A stretch of DNA of 15,999 nt, taken from Clostridiales bacterium (GTDB taxonomy: Bacteria; Bacillota; Clostridia; Oscillospirales; Oscillospiraceae). Position 1 is the stretch's first letter. Every line of letters begins with the position of its first letter. The translations under genes and the position numbers were made by a program. Positions 1 through 6,501 of the stretch are shown here, one piece after another. Below the pieces are notes generated by a model that saw only the letters and a program-made list of their open reading frames with translations, was not told the origin of the DNA and did not search any database. Location: contig JAAYFX010000032.1 in the NCBI GenBank assembly GCA_012728025.1, positions 1-15,999 of the forward strand. Direction: 5' to 3'.

Positions 1-2
1 GC

Positions 3-122
3 CGGGAGATAAAAAGTTTTTATAGCTTCTGGCGTAAAGAGCAGCCTTATGTTAAAATAACATTCGGTGAAAACCGAGAACTTTACCGATGCTTGTCGGA
101 AAGTCTGAAAGTGTATAGATAG
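3..122 (+). CDS. C-terminal end of an unidentified protein (partial, cut by window edge)
   Basis: The third forward frame is open from the window edge to a TAG at 120-122 and gives about 39 residues. The composition looks coding: mixed charged and aromatic residues, ending in SESLKVYR. The stop lies 15 bp before the ATG of the ZIP transporter, a spacing typical of genes in one operon, and a ribosome binding site for the next gene fits exactly in that gap. I do not recognise the family, and 39 residues are too few to assign a function. The fragment could be a chance open frame, but the operon-like spacing and the residue mix favour a real gene end. Confidence 0.55.
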   Translation, partial: REIKSFYSFWRKEQPYVKITFGENRELYRCLSESLKVYR

Positions 123-137
123 AAAGGGCACAAAAAG

Positions 138-989
138 ATGGATGAAATGTTTTTATGGGTGGTATTGGTAGCTACCATCACAGGACTTGGAGGTACGGGT
201 ATTGGCGGCATCATTGGTGCCCTAATAAAACGTGACTCAACTAAGATTGTAAGTCTTCTTTTAAGCTTTACTGCGGGCATAATGCTTGCCATAGTCTGCT
301 TTACCCTTATACCCGAGGCTCTTTTTCCCGAGGGGCAGGAGTCTGCCGGACTTCTTGCTGTTGTTTTGGGAACGGCAGGGGGCTATGGCTTAGTGGCCCT
401 TTTAAACAGATGTATAGACGAGAGGACTTATCCAGAACTTTTTAAAAATGATTCGACGCATCCAAAAACTGCCGATAACCTTGATGAGCTTATCCACAGT
501 GACCTTCTGGAAAAGCACAGGGGGGACAGCCCAAGGCTTTTTGTGGCGGGTCTTATAATGGCTGCGGCCATTGCCCTGCACAACCTGCCGGAGGGTATGG
601 TTATAGGGGCAGCCTATATCGGTCAGGACATAGATGAAATATGGACAGGAAACGGCTTTATAATGGCCCTTCTCATAGGGCTTCATGATATACCTGAAGG
701 CATGGCCATAAGCGTACCCCTGATAGCCGGCGGCATGAAGCGGGGGAAAGCTCTTTTGATAACTGCCTTAAGCGGTCTACCCATAGTTATAGGTGCTATT
801 TTAGGCTATCTTATTGGCTCTATGGGACCTTTGACCCACACCCTGTCTTTAAGCTTTGCCAGCGGTGCCATGCTCTATGTTGTGTTAGGAGAGCTTTTAC
901 CGGAATCGATACTAATGTGGCGCTCAAAGCTGCCGGCCCTTGGGGCTTTTATAGGTGTACTTATGGGTGTGATTATAATTTATGTCTGA
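138..989 (+). CDS. ZIP-family divalent metal transporter
   Basis: This integral membrane protein of 283 residues is predicted to import divalent metal ions such as zinc, iron or manganese. The metal-site signatures of the ZIP family are visible: HNLPEG at residues 148-153 and HDIPEG at 183-188, each inside a hydrophobic helix. About eight hydrophobic segments can be traced, with a hydrophilic cytoplasmic-type loop at about 91-132 containing several His, Asp and Glu residues, as is usual between helices 3 and 4 of ZIP proteins. GELLPES at 251-257 is another conserved polar helix motif. The length fits the bacterial ZupT/GufA-like group. The ATG at 138 follows AGAAAGGG at 121-128. The gene starts 15 bp after the preceding partial gene and ends 65 bp before hflX. 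Family assignment is firm; the metal cannot be read from sequence alone. Confidence 0.93.
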   Translation: MDEMFLWVVLVATITGLGGTGIGGIIGALIKRDSTKIVSLLLSFTAGIMLAIVCFTLIPEALFPEGQESAGLLAVVLGTAGGYGLVALLNRCIDERTYPELFKNDSTHPKTADNLDELIHSDLLEKHRGDSPRLFVAGLIMAAAIALHNLPEGMVIGAAYIGQDIDEIWTGNGFIMALLIGLHDIPEGMAISVPLIAGGMKRGKALLITALSGLPIVIGAILGYLIGSMGPLTHTLSLSFASGAMLYVVLGELLPESILMWRSKLPALGAFIGVLMGVIIIYV

Positions 990-1000
990 GAAAGGATTAA

Positions 1001-1054
1001 ATGACGAAGAAAAAAACATATAATATATGTAGAATGCGCCGAATGGAGATATAA
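1001..1054 (+). CDS. Possible 17-residue leader ORF before hflX
   Basis: An ATG at 1001 is preceded by AAAGGA (991-996), about 4 bp away. It opens a frame of 17 codons (MTKKKTYNICRMRRMEI) closed by TAA at 1052-1054, directly abutting the ATG of hflX in the same frame. The peptide is rich in Lys and Arg. It could be a leader peptide that couples translation to hflX, or a chance ORF in the intergenic gap. If transcription starts from the TATAAT at 1019-1024 this ORF would not be in the message; it would be translated only on transcripts running through from the ZIP gene. Confidence 0.25.
   Translation: MTKKKTYNICRMRRMEI
1016..1030 (+). promoter_or_regulatory. 15-bp perfect palindrome containing a consensus -10 element
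   Basis: ACATATA-A-TATATGT is a perfect 7-1-7 inverted repeat, and TATAAT at 1019-1024 lies inside it. The ATG of hflX is 25 bp downstream of the palindrome. No good -35 box is seen 16-18 bp upstream (ATTAAA at best). It may be a promoter for the hflX group with an overlapping operator. AT-rich sequence can produce such palindromes by chance, so this is only a candidate. Confidence 0.35.
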
Positions 1055-2329
1055 ATGGAAATAAACACAGAAAAAGCGATACTTGCCGGTCTTTCGGCAG
1101 CTTCAATGCCGGAAAAGGAGCGCTCTACGGAAACCAGTATGGAGGAGCTGTCGGCTCTTGTGGAAACGGCCGGCGGTAAGGCGGTGGGCTATCTTTTGCA
1201 AAACAGACCCACACCGGAAGCGAGAAGCTTTATAGGCGAGGGAAAGGTGCAGGAATTAAAACAGCTTATTGAAGCAAATGAATGCGGTCTTGCGGTTTTT
1301 GATAATGAGCTTTCTCCCTCTCAAATGCGGGTTTTATCCGAGGAGCTGGGGGTTAAAGTTCTTGACCGCAGCGGACTTATACTGGACATTTTCGCCCAAA
1401 GGGCGCAAACAAGGGAGGGCCAGCTTCAGGTTGAGCTTGCCCAATACGAATATCTGCTGCCCCGTCTTACGGGTATGTGGCAGCACCTTACAAGCCAGAC
1501 GGCCTCCGGCGGCACTTCCCCCATAGGAACCCGAGGCCCCGGTGAAACCCAGCTTGAAAGCGACCGTCGGCACATAAGAAGAAAAATTCAAAAGCTTCGT
1601 GAGGAGCTTTCCGAGGTTTCAAGGGTAAGGCAGACCCAGAGGAGATTAAGGGAGAAAAACGCCATGCCCGTAGTCAGCCTTGTGGGCTACACAAACTCCG
1701 GAAAATCCACCATTTTAAATCTTCTGACTGATGCGGGAATACCGGCAAATGACAGACTTTTCGACACCTTGGACACCACAACAAGGCGTGTTAATATAAG
1801 TGAAACCCAGCAGGTTTTACTCTCGGATACCGTTGGCTTTATAAGAAAGCTGCCCCACCATCTTATAAATGCCTTTAAGGCAACCTTAGACGAGCTTAAA
1901 TATGCCGATGTGCTTTTGCATATAATCGACATTTCAAGTCCCGACTGGGAAAATCAGGCTCAGGTGGTGGACAGTCTCATCAGCCAGTTAGGGGCAGAAA
2001 AAACACCCTGCATACGGGTATTTAATAAGTGTGACCTTTTCTTTGGAGAGCTTCCCCATGGGGAAAACATTGTTTGTATGTCTGCAAAAACCGGAGAGGG
2101 AGCGGCAGCCCTGCTTTCAAAGCTTTCGGAAATTCTGGAAAGTGAAAAAAAGAAGCTTAATCTGCTTTTGCCCTATGAGCAGTCATCTCTTTTAGAGATG
2201 CTCCATCGTGAAGGGGCTGTGGTTGAAAGTGAATATGCCGAGGATGGGATAAATGTTAAGGCGCATATTCGTCCGGAGCTTTGGGGAAGGGTCAGGGATT
2301 TTGTGAGGAATGATAATGAGAGTAATTGA
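1055..2329 (+). CDS. hflX: GTPase HflX (ribosome-splitting factor)
   Basis: HflX binds the 50S/70S ribosome and hydrolyses GTP; in studied bacteria it rescues or splits stalled ribosomes under stress. The 424-residue protein has the N-terminal HflX domain (about 30-200), including the conserved GTRGPGETQLE at 158-168 and a basic coiled helix at about 168-200. The TRAFAC-class G domain follows: G1 GYTNSGKST at 211-219, switch region FDTLDTTTR at 236-244, G3 DTVGF at 258-262, G4 NKCD at 324-327 and G5 SAK at 343-345. A short C-terminal domain follows. All GTP-binding motifs are intact. The ATG is preceded by GGAG at 1045-1048. The 3' end overlaps the GNAT gene by 14 bp, so the two are probably co-translated. 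Confidence 0.97.
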   Translation: MEINTEKAILAGLSAASMPEKERSTETSMEELSALVETAGGKAVGYLLQNRPTPEARSFIGEGKVQELKQLIEANECGLAVFDNELSPSQMRVLSEELGVKVLDRSGLILDIFAQRAQTREGQLQVELAQYEYLLPRLTGMWQHLTSQTASGGTSPIGTRGPGETQLESDRRHIRRKIQKLREELSEVSRVRQTQRRLREKNAMPVVSLVGYTNSGKSTILNLLTDAGIPANDRLFDTLDTTTRRVNISETQQVLLSDTVGFIRKLPHHLINAFKATLDELKYADVLLHIIDISSPDWENQAQVVDSLISQLGAEKTPCIRVFNKCDLFFGELPHGENIVCMSAKTGEGAAALLSKLSEILESEKKKLNLLLPYEQSSLLEMLHREGAVVESEYAEDGINVKAHIRPELWGRVRDFVRNDNESN

Positions 2330-2846
2330 AACGGAAAGGCTGGTTTTGCGCCCTTGGAGGGAAAGCGATGCCGAAAGCCTTTATGAATACGCAAAAGACG
2401 AAAGGGTTGGCCCCATAGCGGGCTGGCAGCCCCATAAAAGCCTTGAGGACAGCCTGAGGGCCATACGGGAGGTTTTATCTCAGGATGGCTGTCTGGCTGT
2501 GACCATAAAAGGTGACGGCAGGGCTGTGGGCAGCATTGCCATATTTCAGCACAGCGACACAAACCCCCAAAAGGGAACCGAGATTGGCTATTGGCTTGGT
2601 GTTCCATTTTGGGGCAGGGGATATATCCCCGAGGCTGTAAAGGCTATTATGAAATATTGCTTTGAGGAAAGGGGAGAGACTATCCTCTGGTGCGGACATT
2701 ATGAGGGAAATGAAAAATCATGCAGGGTTATAAAAAAATGCGGCTTTACATATGCTTACACTGACATTTGCGAGGTCAGCCAGATGAACGAAACACGAAG
2801 GGAATACCTTTACTCCATCACAAGGGAGGACTGGGAAAAACTATGA
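2316..2846 (+). CDS. GNAT acetyltransferase, RimJ/RimL-like
   Basis: This is a predicted acetyl-CoA-dependent N-acetyltransferase of 176 residues. It opens with the typical RVIETERLVLRPW strand of the RimJ/RimL (Acetyltransf_3) branch. The acetyl-CoA binding region is seen around residues 88-108, EIGYWLGVPFWGRGYIPEA, where GRGYIPEA matches the (R/Q)xxGx(G/A) loop. The later NEKSCRVIKKCGF segment matches the conserved N-x-x-S-x-x-[LVI]-x-[EK]-x-G-F pattern. Members of this branch modify ribosomal-protein N termini, but also many other amines, so the substrate is unknown. I chose the ATG at 2316, not the one at 2310, because GAGG at 2305-2308 is 7 bp from 2316 and only 1 bp from 2310. The gene starts inside hflX, and its stop overlaps the yigZ start (ATGA). 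Confidence 0.9.
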   Translation: MRVIETERLVLRPWRESDAESLYEYAKDERVGPIAGWQPHKSLEDSLRAIREVLSQDGCLAVTIKGDGRAVGSIAIFQHSDTNPQKGTEIGYWLGVPFWGRGYIPEAVKAIMKYCFEERGETILWCGHYEGNEKSCRVIKKCGFTYAYTDICEVSQMNETRREYLYSITREDWEKL

Positions 2847-3472
2847 TAAGCTATCTCGTGCCCGCAGGCTATGGCGAGGCGGAATTTACAGAAAAACGCT
2901 CCCGCTTTATAGGCAGGGTTTGGCGGACAGACAGCGAGGCCGAAGCCTTGGAGTGCCTGCGCAAAACCCGCGAGGCTCATAGAGACGCAACTCATAATGT
3001 TTATGCCTATATAATCCGAGAAAACAACATAAGCCGCTTTTCCGACGACGGAGAGCCTCAGGGAACATCGGGGCTTCCAACACTTAATGTTTTCACCTCG
3101 GAAAAAGTACAAAATGTCTGCTGTGTCATAACCCGCTATTTCGGGGGAACCCTTTTGGGAGCGGGAGGACTCGTTAGAGCCTATTCAAAGGCTGCAAAAA
3201 TGGCCTTGGATGCTGCGGGCATTTCCCGTATGGCCCAGTGGCGCTCTTATCTTATCTCCTGTGAATACAATTTTTTTGAAAGAGCAAAGTACATACTTGA
3301 GGAGTATGAGGCAGTTTTAAAGGATACGGATTTTGGTGCGGATGTTGTTATAGAGGCTCTTTTACGAGAGGATAAAGGAGCAGACTTTGAGGAAAAACTC
3401 ACCGACGCCTCTGCTGGGAAAGCCCATTTTGAGGTTGTGGGAAGAGAATTTCTCGGTGTTCGGATAAGTTAG
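2843..3472 (+). CDS. yigZ: YigZ/IMPACT family protein (UPF0029)
   Basis: This 209-residue protein has the two-domain layout of the bacterial YigZ/YvyE family. The N-terminal UPF0029/IMPACT domain is at about 1-120, with EKRSRFIG at 17-24, the signature DDGEPQGTSG at 68-77, TRYFGG at 97-102 and LGAGGLVRAYSKA at 105-117. A C-terminal DUF1949-like ferredoxin-fold domain follows, at about 135-205. Eukaryotic IMPACT proteins act in translation control; the bacterial function is not settled. The start at 2843 gives the family-standard N terminus and overlaps the stop of the GNAT gene by 4 bp, with GGGAGGA at 2824-2830 upstream. An upstream in-frame extension to 2768 lies inside the GNAT gene and has no family support. 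A terminator follows at 3502-3538. Confidence 0.92.
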   Translation: MISYLVPAGYGEAEFTEKRSRFIGRVWRTDSEAEALECLRKTREAHRDATHNVYAYIIRENNISRFSDDGEPQGTSGLPTLNVFTSEKVQNVCCVITRYFGGTLLGAGGLVRAYSKAAKMALDAAGISRMAQWRSYLISCEYNFFERAKYILEEYEAVLKDTDFGADVVIEALLREDKGADFEEKLTDASAGKAHFEVVGREFLGVRIS

Positions 3473-3501
3473 GAAAGACTGAACAATCTTCTTCTGCGAT
3501 T

Positions 3502-3538
3502 AAAATGCGGGTGACCTTAAAGGGTATGCCCGTATTTT
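3502..3538 (+). terminator. Probable rho-independent terminator after yigZ
   Basis: AAAATGCGGG at 3502-3511 pairs with CCCGTATTTT at 3529-3538. This is a 10-bp stem with one G-U pair and a 17-base loop that can partly fold on itself (ACC with GGT). A T-rich tail continues to about 3543. It sits 29 bp after the yigZ stop and separates the hflX group from dgt. The long loop lowers certainty a little. Confidence 0.6.
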
Positions 3539-3573
3539 AATTTAGTATATGCTTAAAAATATTCTTAAAATTT

Positions 3574-3579
3574 GATAAT
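3574..3579 (+). promoter_or_regulatory. Candidate -10 element for the dgt-dnaG-rpoD group
   Basis: GATAAT matches five of six positions of the sigma-A -10 consensus. It lies in a very AT-rich stretch (3539-3588) between the yigZ terminator and dgt, about 77 bp before the dgt start. No good -35 box is visible at the right spacing (GCTTAA at 3551-3556). The location is where a promoter is expected, but the match is weak. Confidence 0.3.
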
Positions 3580-3601
3580 AAAAAAGGGGAAATGGGTGGC
3601 A

Positions 3602-3652
3602 ATGTCGTATAAGACCATAGAAGGAAGGTTTTTTGCTCTGGGAAGGTGGTAA
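3602..3652 (+). CDS. Possible 16-residue leader ORF before dgt
   Basis: An ATG at 3602 follows GGGTGG (3594-3599) and opens a 16-codon frame (MSYKTIEGRFFALGRW) ending in TAA at 3650-3652, three bases before the TTG start of dgt and in the same frame. Its last codons form the ribosome binding site of dgt (GGAAGGTGG, 3641-3649). It may be a translated leader that couples to dgt, or a chance ORF. I know of no homologue. Confidence 0.25.
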   Translation: MSYKTIEGRFFALGRW

Positions 3653-3655
3653 GAT

Positions 3656-4660
3656 TTGCAAAGCCCGAGAGAAAGGTTTGAGGAAATCGAAAGGCTGACA
3701 ATCTGTGAAAGAGGGGTCCAATCGGCCAATTCAAAGGGAAGGCTCATTTATGAGGAGCCGGATTTTTTGCGCACTTGTTTCCAAAGAGATATTGACCGCA
3801 TCCTCCACTCAAAGTCTTTTCGGCGGCTAAAGCACAAGACTCAGGTGTTTTTGCAGCCCGAAGGCGACCATTACCGCACCCGCCTTACCCACACTTTGGA
3901 GGTAACCCGCATTGCCAGAACTGCGGCAAGGGCCCTTTCTTTAAACGAGGATTTGACAGAGGCCATAGGTCTTGGCCACGATTTGGGACATACCCCCTTC
4001 GGCCATGCCGGAGAAAGAGCCTTAAACGAAATTTACCCTCAGGGCTTTCGCCACTACGAGCAAAGCCACAGGGTTGTTGACCGTATAGAAAAATCCGGCA
4101 GGGGCTTAAATCTTTGCCATGAGACAAGGCTTGGCATATTAAACCACACTTACGGCTCAAAGGACGATACGGCAGAGGCCACCCTTGTGCGCCTTTCCGA
4201 CCGCGTTGCCTATATTAACCACGATGTGGATGATGCCATACGGGCTAAAATTTTAAAGGAAGAAGACCTTCCCGAAATAGTCAGGCAGCGCATAGGAAAC
4301 AGCCACAGCAGCCGCATAAATGCCATAGTCACAGATTTGGTGGAAAATAGTGCGGTTGGGGAAATTGGAATGTCTGAGGAAATGACCGAGGCGGTGGACT
4401 GTTTCAGGGATTTTCTTTTCGAAGCTGTTTACAGAAACCCAAGGGCAAAAAGCGAGGAGTCTAAGGTTAAAAACATACTGGGAGGCATCTGGGAGCACTA
4501 TGTGAAAAATCCGGACAAGCTGCCGGAGGACTACTTGCGCATAGCCGACATGGAGGGTGTAGAAAGAGCCGTCTGCGACTATGTTTCCGGCATGACGGAC
4601 GATTATGCCATATATCAGTTTGGAAATATCTTTGTGCCGGCGGCTTGGGAGCTAAGGTAG
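3656..4660 (+). CDS. dgt: Deoxyguanosinetriphosphate triphosphohydrolase-like protein (HD domain)
   Basis: This cytoplasmic enzyme hydrolyses dNTPs to deoxynucleosides and triphosphate and so shapes the dNTP pool. The 334-residue protein matches the shorter Firmicutes form. It has the family block RDIDRILHSKSFRRLKHKTQVF at about 44-65 and the HD metal site: H79 in RTRLTHT, H108-D109 in GHDLGHTPFGHAGE, and a likely final ligand D182 in SDRVAYINHDVDD. The start is TTG at 3656: GGAAGGTGG at 3641-3649 is ideally placed, an in-frame stop lies just upstream, and the N terminus matches family length. It directly precedes dnaG-rpoD, a common arrangement in clostridia that links dNTP supply to replication. 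The exact dNTP preference is unknown. Confidence 0.95.
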   Translation: MQSPRERFEEIERLTICERGVQSANSKGRLIYEEPDFLRTCFQRDIDRILHSKSFRRLKHKTQVFLQPEGDHYRTRLTHTLEVTRIARTAARALSLNEDLTEAIGLGHDLGHTPFGHAGERALNEIYPQGFRHYEQSHRVVDRIEKSGRGLNLCHETRLGILNHTYGSKDDTAEATLVRLSDRVAYINHDVDDAIRAKILKEEDLPEIVRQRIGNSHSSRINAIVTDLVENSAVGEIGMSEEMTEAVDCFRDFLFEAVYRNPRAKSEESKVKNILGGIWEHYVKNPDKLPEDYLRIADMEGVERAVCDYVSGMTDDYAIYQFGNIFVPAAWELR

Positions 4661-4670
4661 CAGGGATTTT

Positions 4671-4698
4671 TTATAAGCTGTGAACTTAGGCCTTATAA
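4671..4698 (+). repeat. Inverted repeat in the dgt-dnaG gap
   Basis: TTATAAG at 4671-4677 and CTTATAA at 4692-4698 form a 7-bp stem with a 14-base loop. An outer pair, CTAAGG at 4652-4657 with CCTTAG at 4699-4704, can extend the structure back into the dgt 3' end. There is no T-run afterwards, so it is not a standard terminator. It could be an mRNA processing or stability element, or an operator-like site ahead of dnaG. Function is unproven. Confidence 0.35.
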
Positions 4699-4735
4699 CC
4701 TTAGTAAACCGAAGCATATGGAAAGGAGGGCGCAT

Positions 4736-6496
4736 ATGGCGTTTCCGGAAAGCTTTCTTCAAGAGCTTTGCGACAGAAATGATATAGCCGAGGTGGTTTC
4801 TTCTTATGTAAGACTGACAAAACGGAGCGGTGCCAACCTTTTTGGACTTTGCCCCTTCCACAGTGAAAAGACTCCTTCTTTTTCCGTTTCACAGGATAAG
4901 CAGATATATCACTGCTTTGGCTGCGGCAAGGGCGGCGGCGTTATAAACTTTATAATGGAGATTGAAAACCTCTCCTATCCGGATGCTGTGCGGCACTTGG
5001 CAAGGCGGGCAGGTCTTGCCATCCCCGAGGAAGAAAGAGACGAAAACCACTCTAAGCGGGAAAGAATGCTTGAAATAAACCGTCAGGCGGCAAGGTTTTT
5101 TTATGACAGGCTGCGCTCTGAGGAAGGGCAGACGGCAAGAGACTACATAGAAAGGCGGGAAATTTCTCCCTCCATGGTAAAGACCTTTGGTCTTGGCTTT
5201 GCCCCCGACAGTTGGGACAGCCTTTGCAATTATCTTATGAAAAAGGGCTGCACAAAGCCGGAGCTTTTGTCGGCGGGGCTGGCAAGGGCCTCCAAAAAAG
5301 GCGACGGCGGCATTTACGACACCTTTAGAAACAGGCTGATGTTTCCCGTCATAGATGTGCGGGGAAGTGTCATAGGCTTTTCCGGAAGAATACTAGATGA
5401 CGGCGAGCCAAAGTATATGAATAGCCCCGAAACCCTTGTTTTTAATAAAAGTCGCAATCTTTTTGCATTAAATTTGGCTAAAAAGTCAAAAAAGGGATAT
5501 ATAATTTTGTCAGAGGGCAATATAGACGTTGTGGCACTGCATCAGGCAGGCTTCGACTGCGCTGTTGCCTCACTGGGAACTTCTCTTACCCCTGAGCAGG
5601 CAAGGCTTATTTCCCGATATACAAGGGAGGTTGTAATTGCCTATGATGGTGACACCGCAGGGCAGAAGGCTGCTCAAAGGGGCATTGATATACTGGAAAA
5701 GCTTGATGTTAAGGTTCGGGTGCTTCGCCTTGAAGGAGCTAAAGACCCTGACGATTACATTAAAAAATTTGGCAAGGCCGCTTTTGAAAATCTTCTTGCT
5801 CAATCGGAAAACCACATTGAATATAGGCTTTTGGAGCTTTCTTCAAAACACAATCTTGAAACCGACGAAGGAAGGGTGTCCTTTTTAAAAGATGCGGCAG
5901 AGCTTATTGCCCGTCTTTCCGGAGCTGTTGAGCGTGAGGTCTATGCCCACAAGGCAGGGGATATGGCAAAGGTCAGCGGCGAGGCGGTTTTGTCTGAGGT
6001 TGTGCGTTTTAGAAAAAGGCTTATAGCTGAAGCAAGAAAAAAAAGAGACAGACAGGTCCAAAGTCCTGTGAAAATCGTGCAACCCAAAGAAAGGTCCCTG
6101 CGCTTTGAAAATACCCACAGCGCCGTTGCAGAAAGGGGACTTATTTGCCTTTTGTATTATGAGCCTTCCCTTTTTAATAAGCTTGAAGTAAAGGGAGAGG
6201 ATTTTTCATCCCCTATTTTGGGAAGACTTTTCGACGAGCTTAAATTAAGAGCTGGCAGGGGTCTTGGCCTTTCCCTGTCACTTTTGGCGGAGAGCTTTTC
6301 AAATGAGGAGATTTCACTTTTAACGGATATAGTCCAGCAGCCCCAAGAGCTTTCAAATGCAGAAAAGGCGCTGAGTGACTACATAAATATAATAAAAACC
6401 GAAAAGCTTGCAAGGCAGCAGAAGGACAGCTCCCATGGAGATGAGCTTCTGGCAGTGAGAGACGAGATGCTGCGGCGCAAGAGGTATGGAGGATAA
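4736..6496 (+). CDS. dnaG: DNA primase DnaG
   Basis: DnaG makes the RNA primers for lagging-strand synthesis at the replication fork, working with the replicative helicase. The 586-residue protein shows the N-terminal CHC2 zinc finger with ligands C39, H42, C60 and C63 (CPFH ... HCFGCG). The catalytic RNA polymerase core comes next: FRNRLMFPV at about 197-205, FSGRILDD at 215-222, and the TOPRIM acidic motifs EGNIDVVALHQAG at 260-272, DGDTAGQ at 304-310 and DPDD at 337-340. A helical C-terminal helicase-binding region follows, from about 455. I use the ATG at 4736 because AAGGAGGG at 4723-4730 is 5 bp upstream. The in-frame ATG at 4718 would place that ribosome site inside the gene. rpoD begins 5 bp after the stop. 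Confidence 0.97.
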   Translation: MAFPESFLQELCDRNDIAEVVSSYVRLTKRSGANLFGLCPFHSEKTPSFSVSQDKQIYHCFGCGKGGGVINFIMEIENLSYPDAVRHLARRAGLAIPEEERDENHSKRERMLEINRQAARFFYDRLRSEEGQTARDYIERREISPSMVKTFGLGFAPDSWDSLCNYLMKKGCTKPELLSAGLARASKKGDGGIYDTFRNRLMFPVIDVRGSVIGFSGRILDDGEPKYMNSPETLVFNKSRNLFALNLAKKSKKGYIILSEGNIDVVALHQAGFDCAVASLGTSLTPEQARLISRYTREVVIAYDGDTAGQKAAQRGIDILEKLDVKVRVLRLEGAKDPDDYIKKFGKAAFENLLAQSENHIEYRLLELSSKHNLETDEGRVSFLKDAAELIARLSGAVEREVYAHKAGDMAKVSGEAVLSEVVRFRKRLIAEARKKRDRQVQSPVKIVQPKERSLRFENTHSAVAERGLICLLYYEPSLFNKLEVKGEDFSSPILGRLFDELKLRAGRGLGLSLSLLAESFSNEEISLLTDIVQQPQELSNAEKALSDYINIIKTEKLARQQKDSSHGDELLAVRDEMLRRKRYGG

Positions 6497-6501
6497 AGAG
6501 T

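Noticed and set aside
9..99. AT palindromes (9-23 and 49-63) and small hairpins (65-76 with a GAAA loop, 86-99) ahead of the ZIP gene, which could suggest an operator or metal riboswitch.
   Set aside because: They lie inside a coding-like open frame that runs to a stop at 122, and no known riboswitch core could be matched.
2173..2607. Minus-strand open frame of 144 codons across hflX and the GNAT gene.
   Set aside because: Shadow of two conserved genes; no family features.
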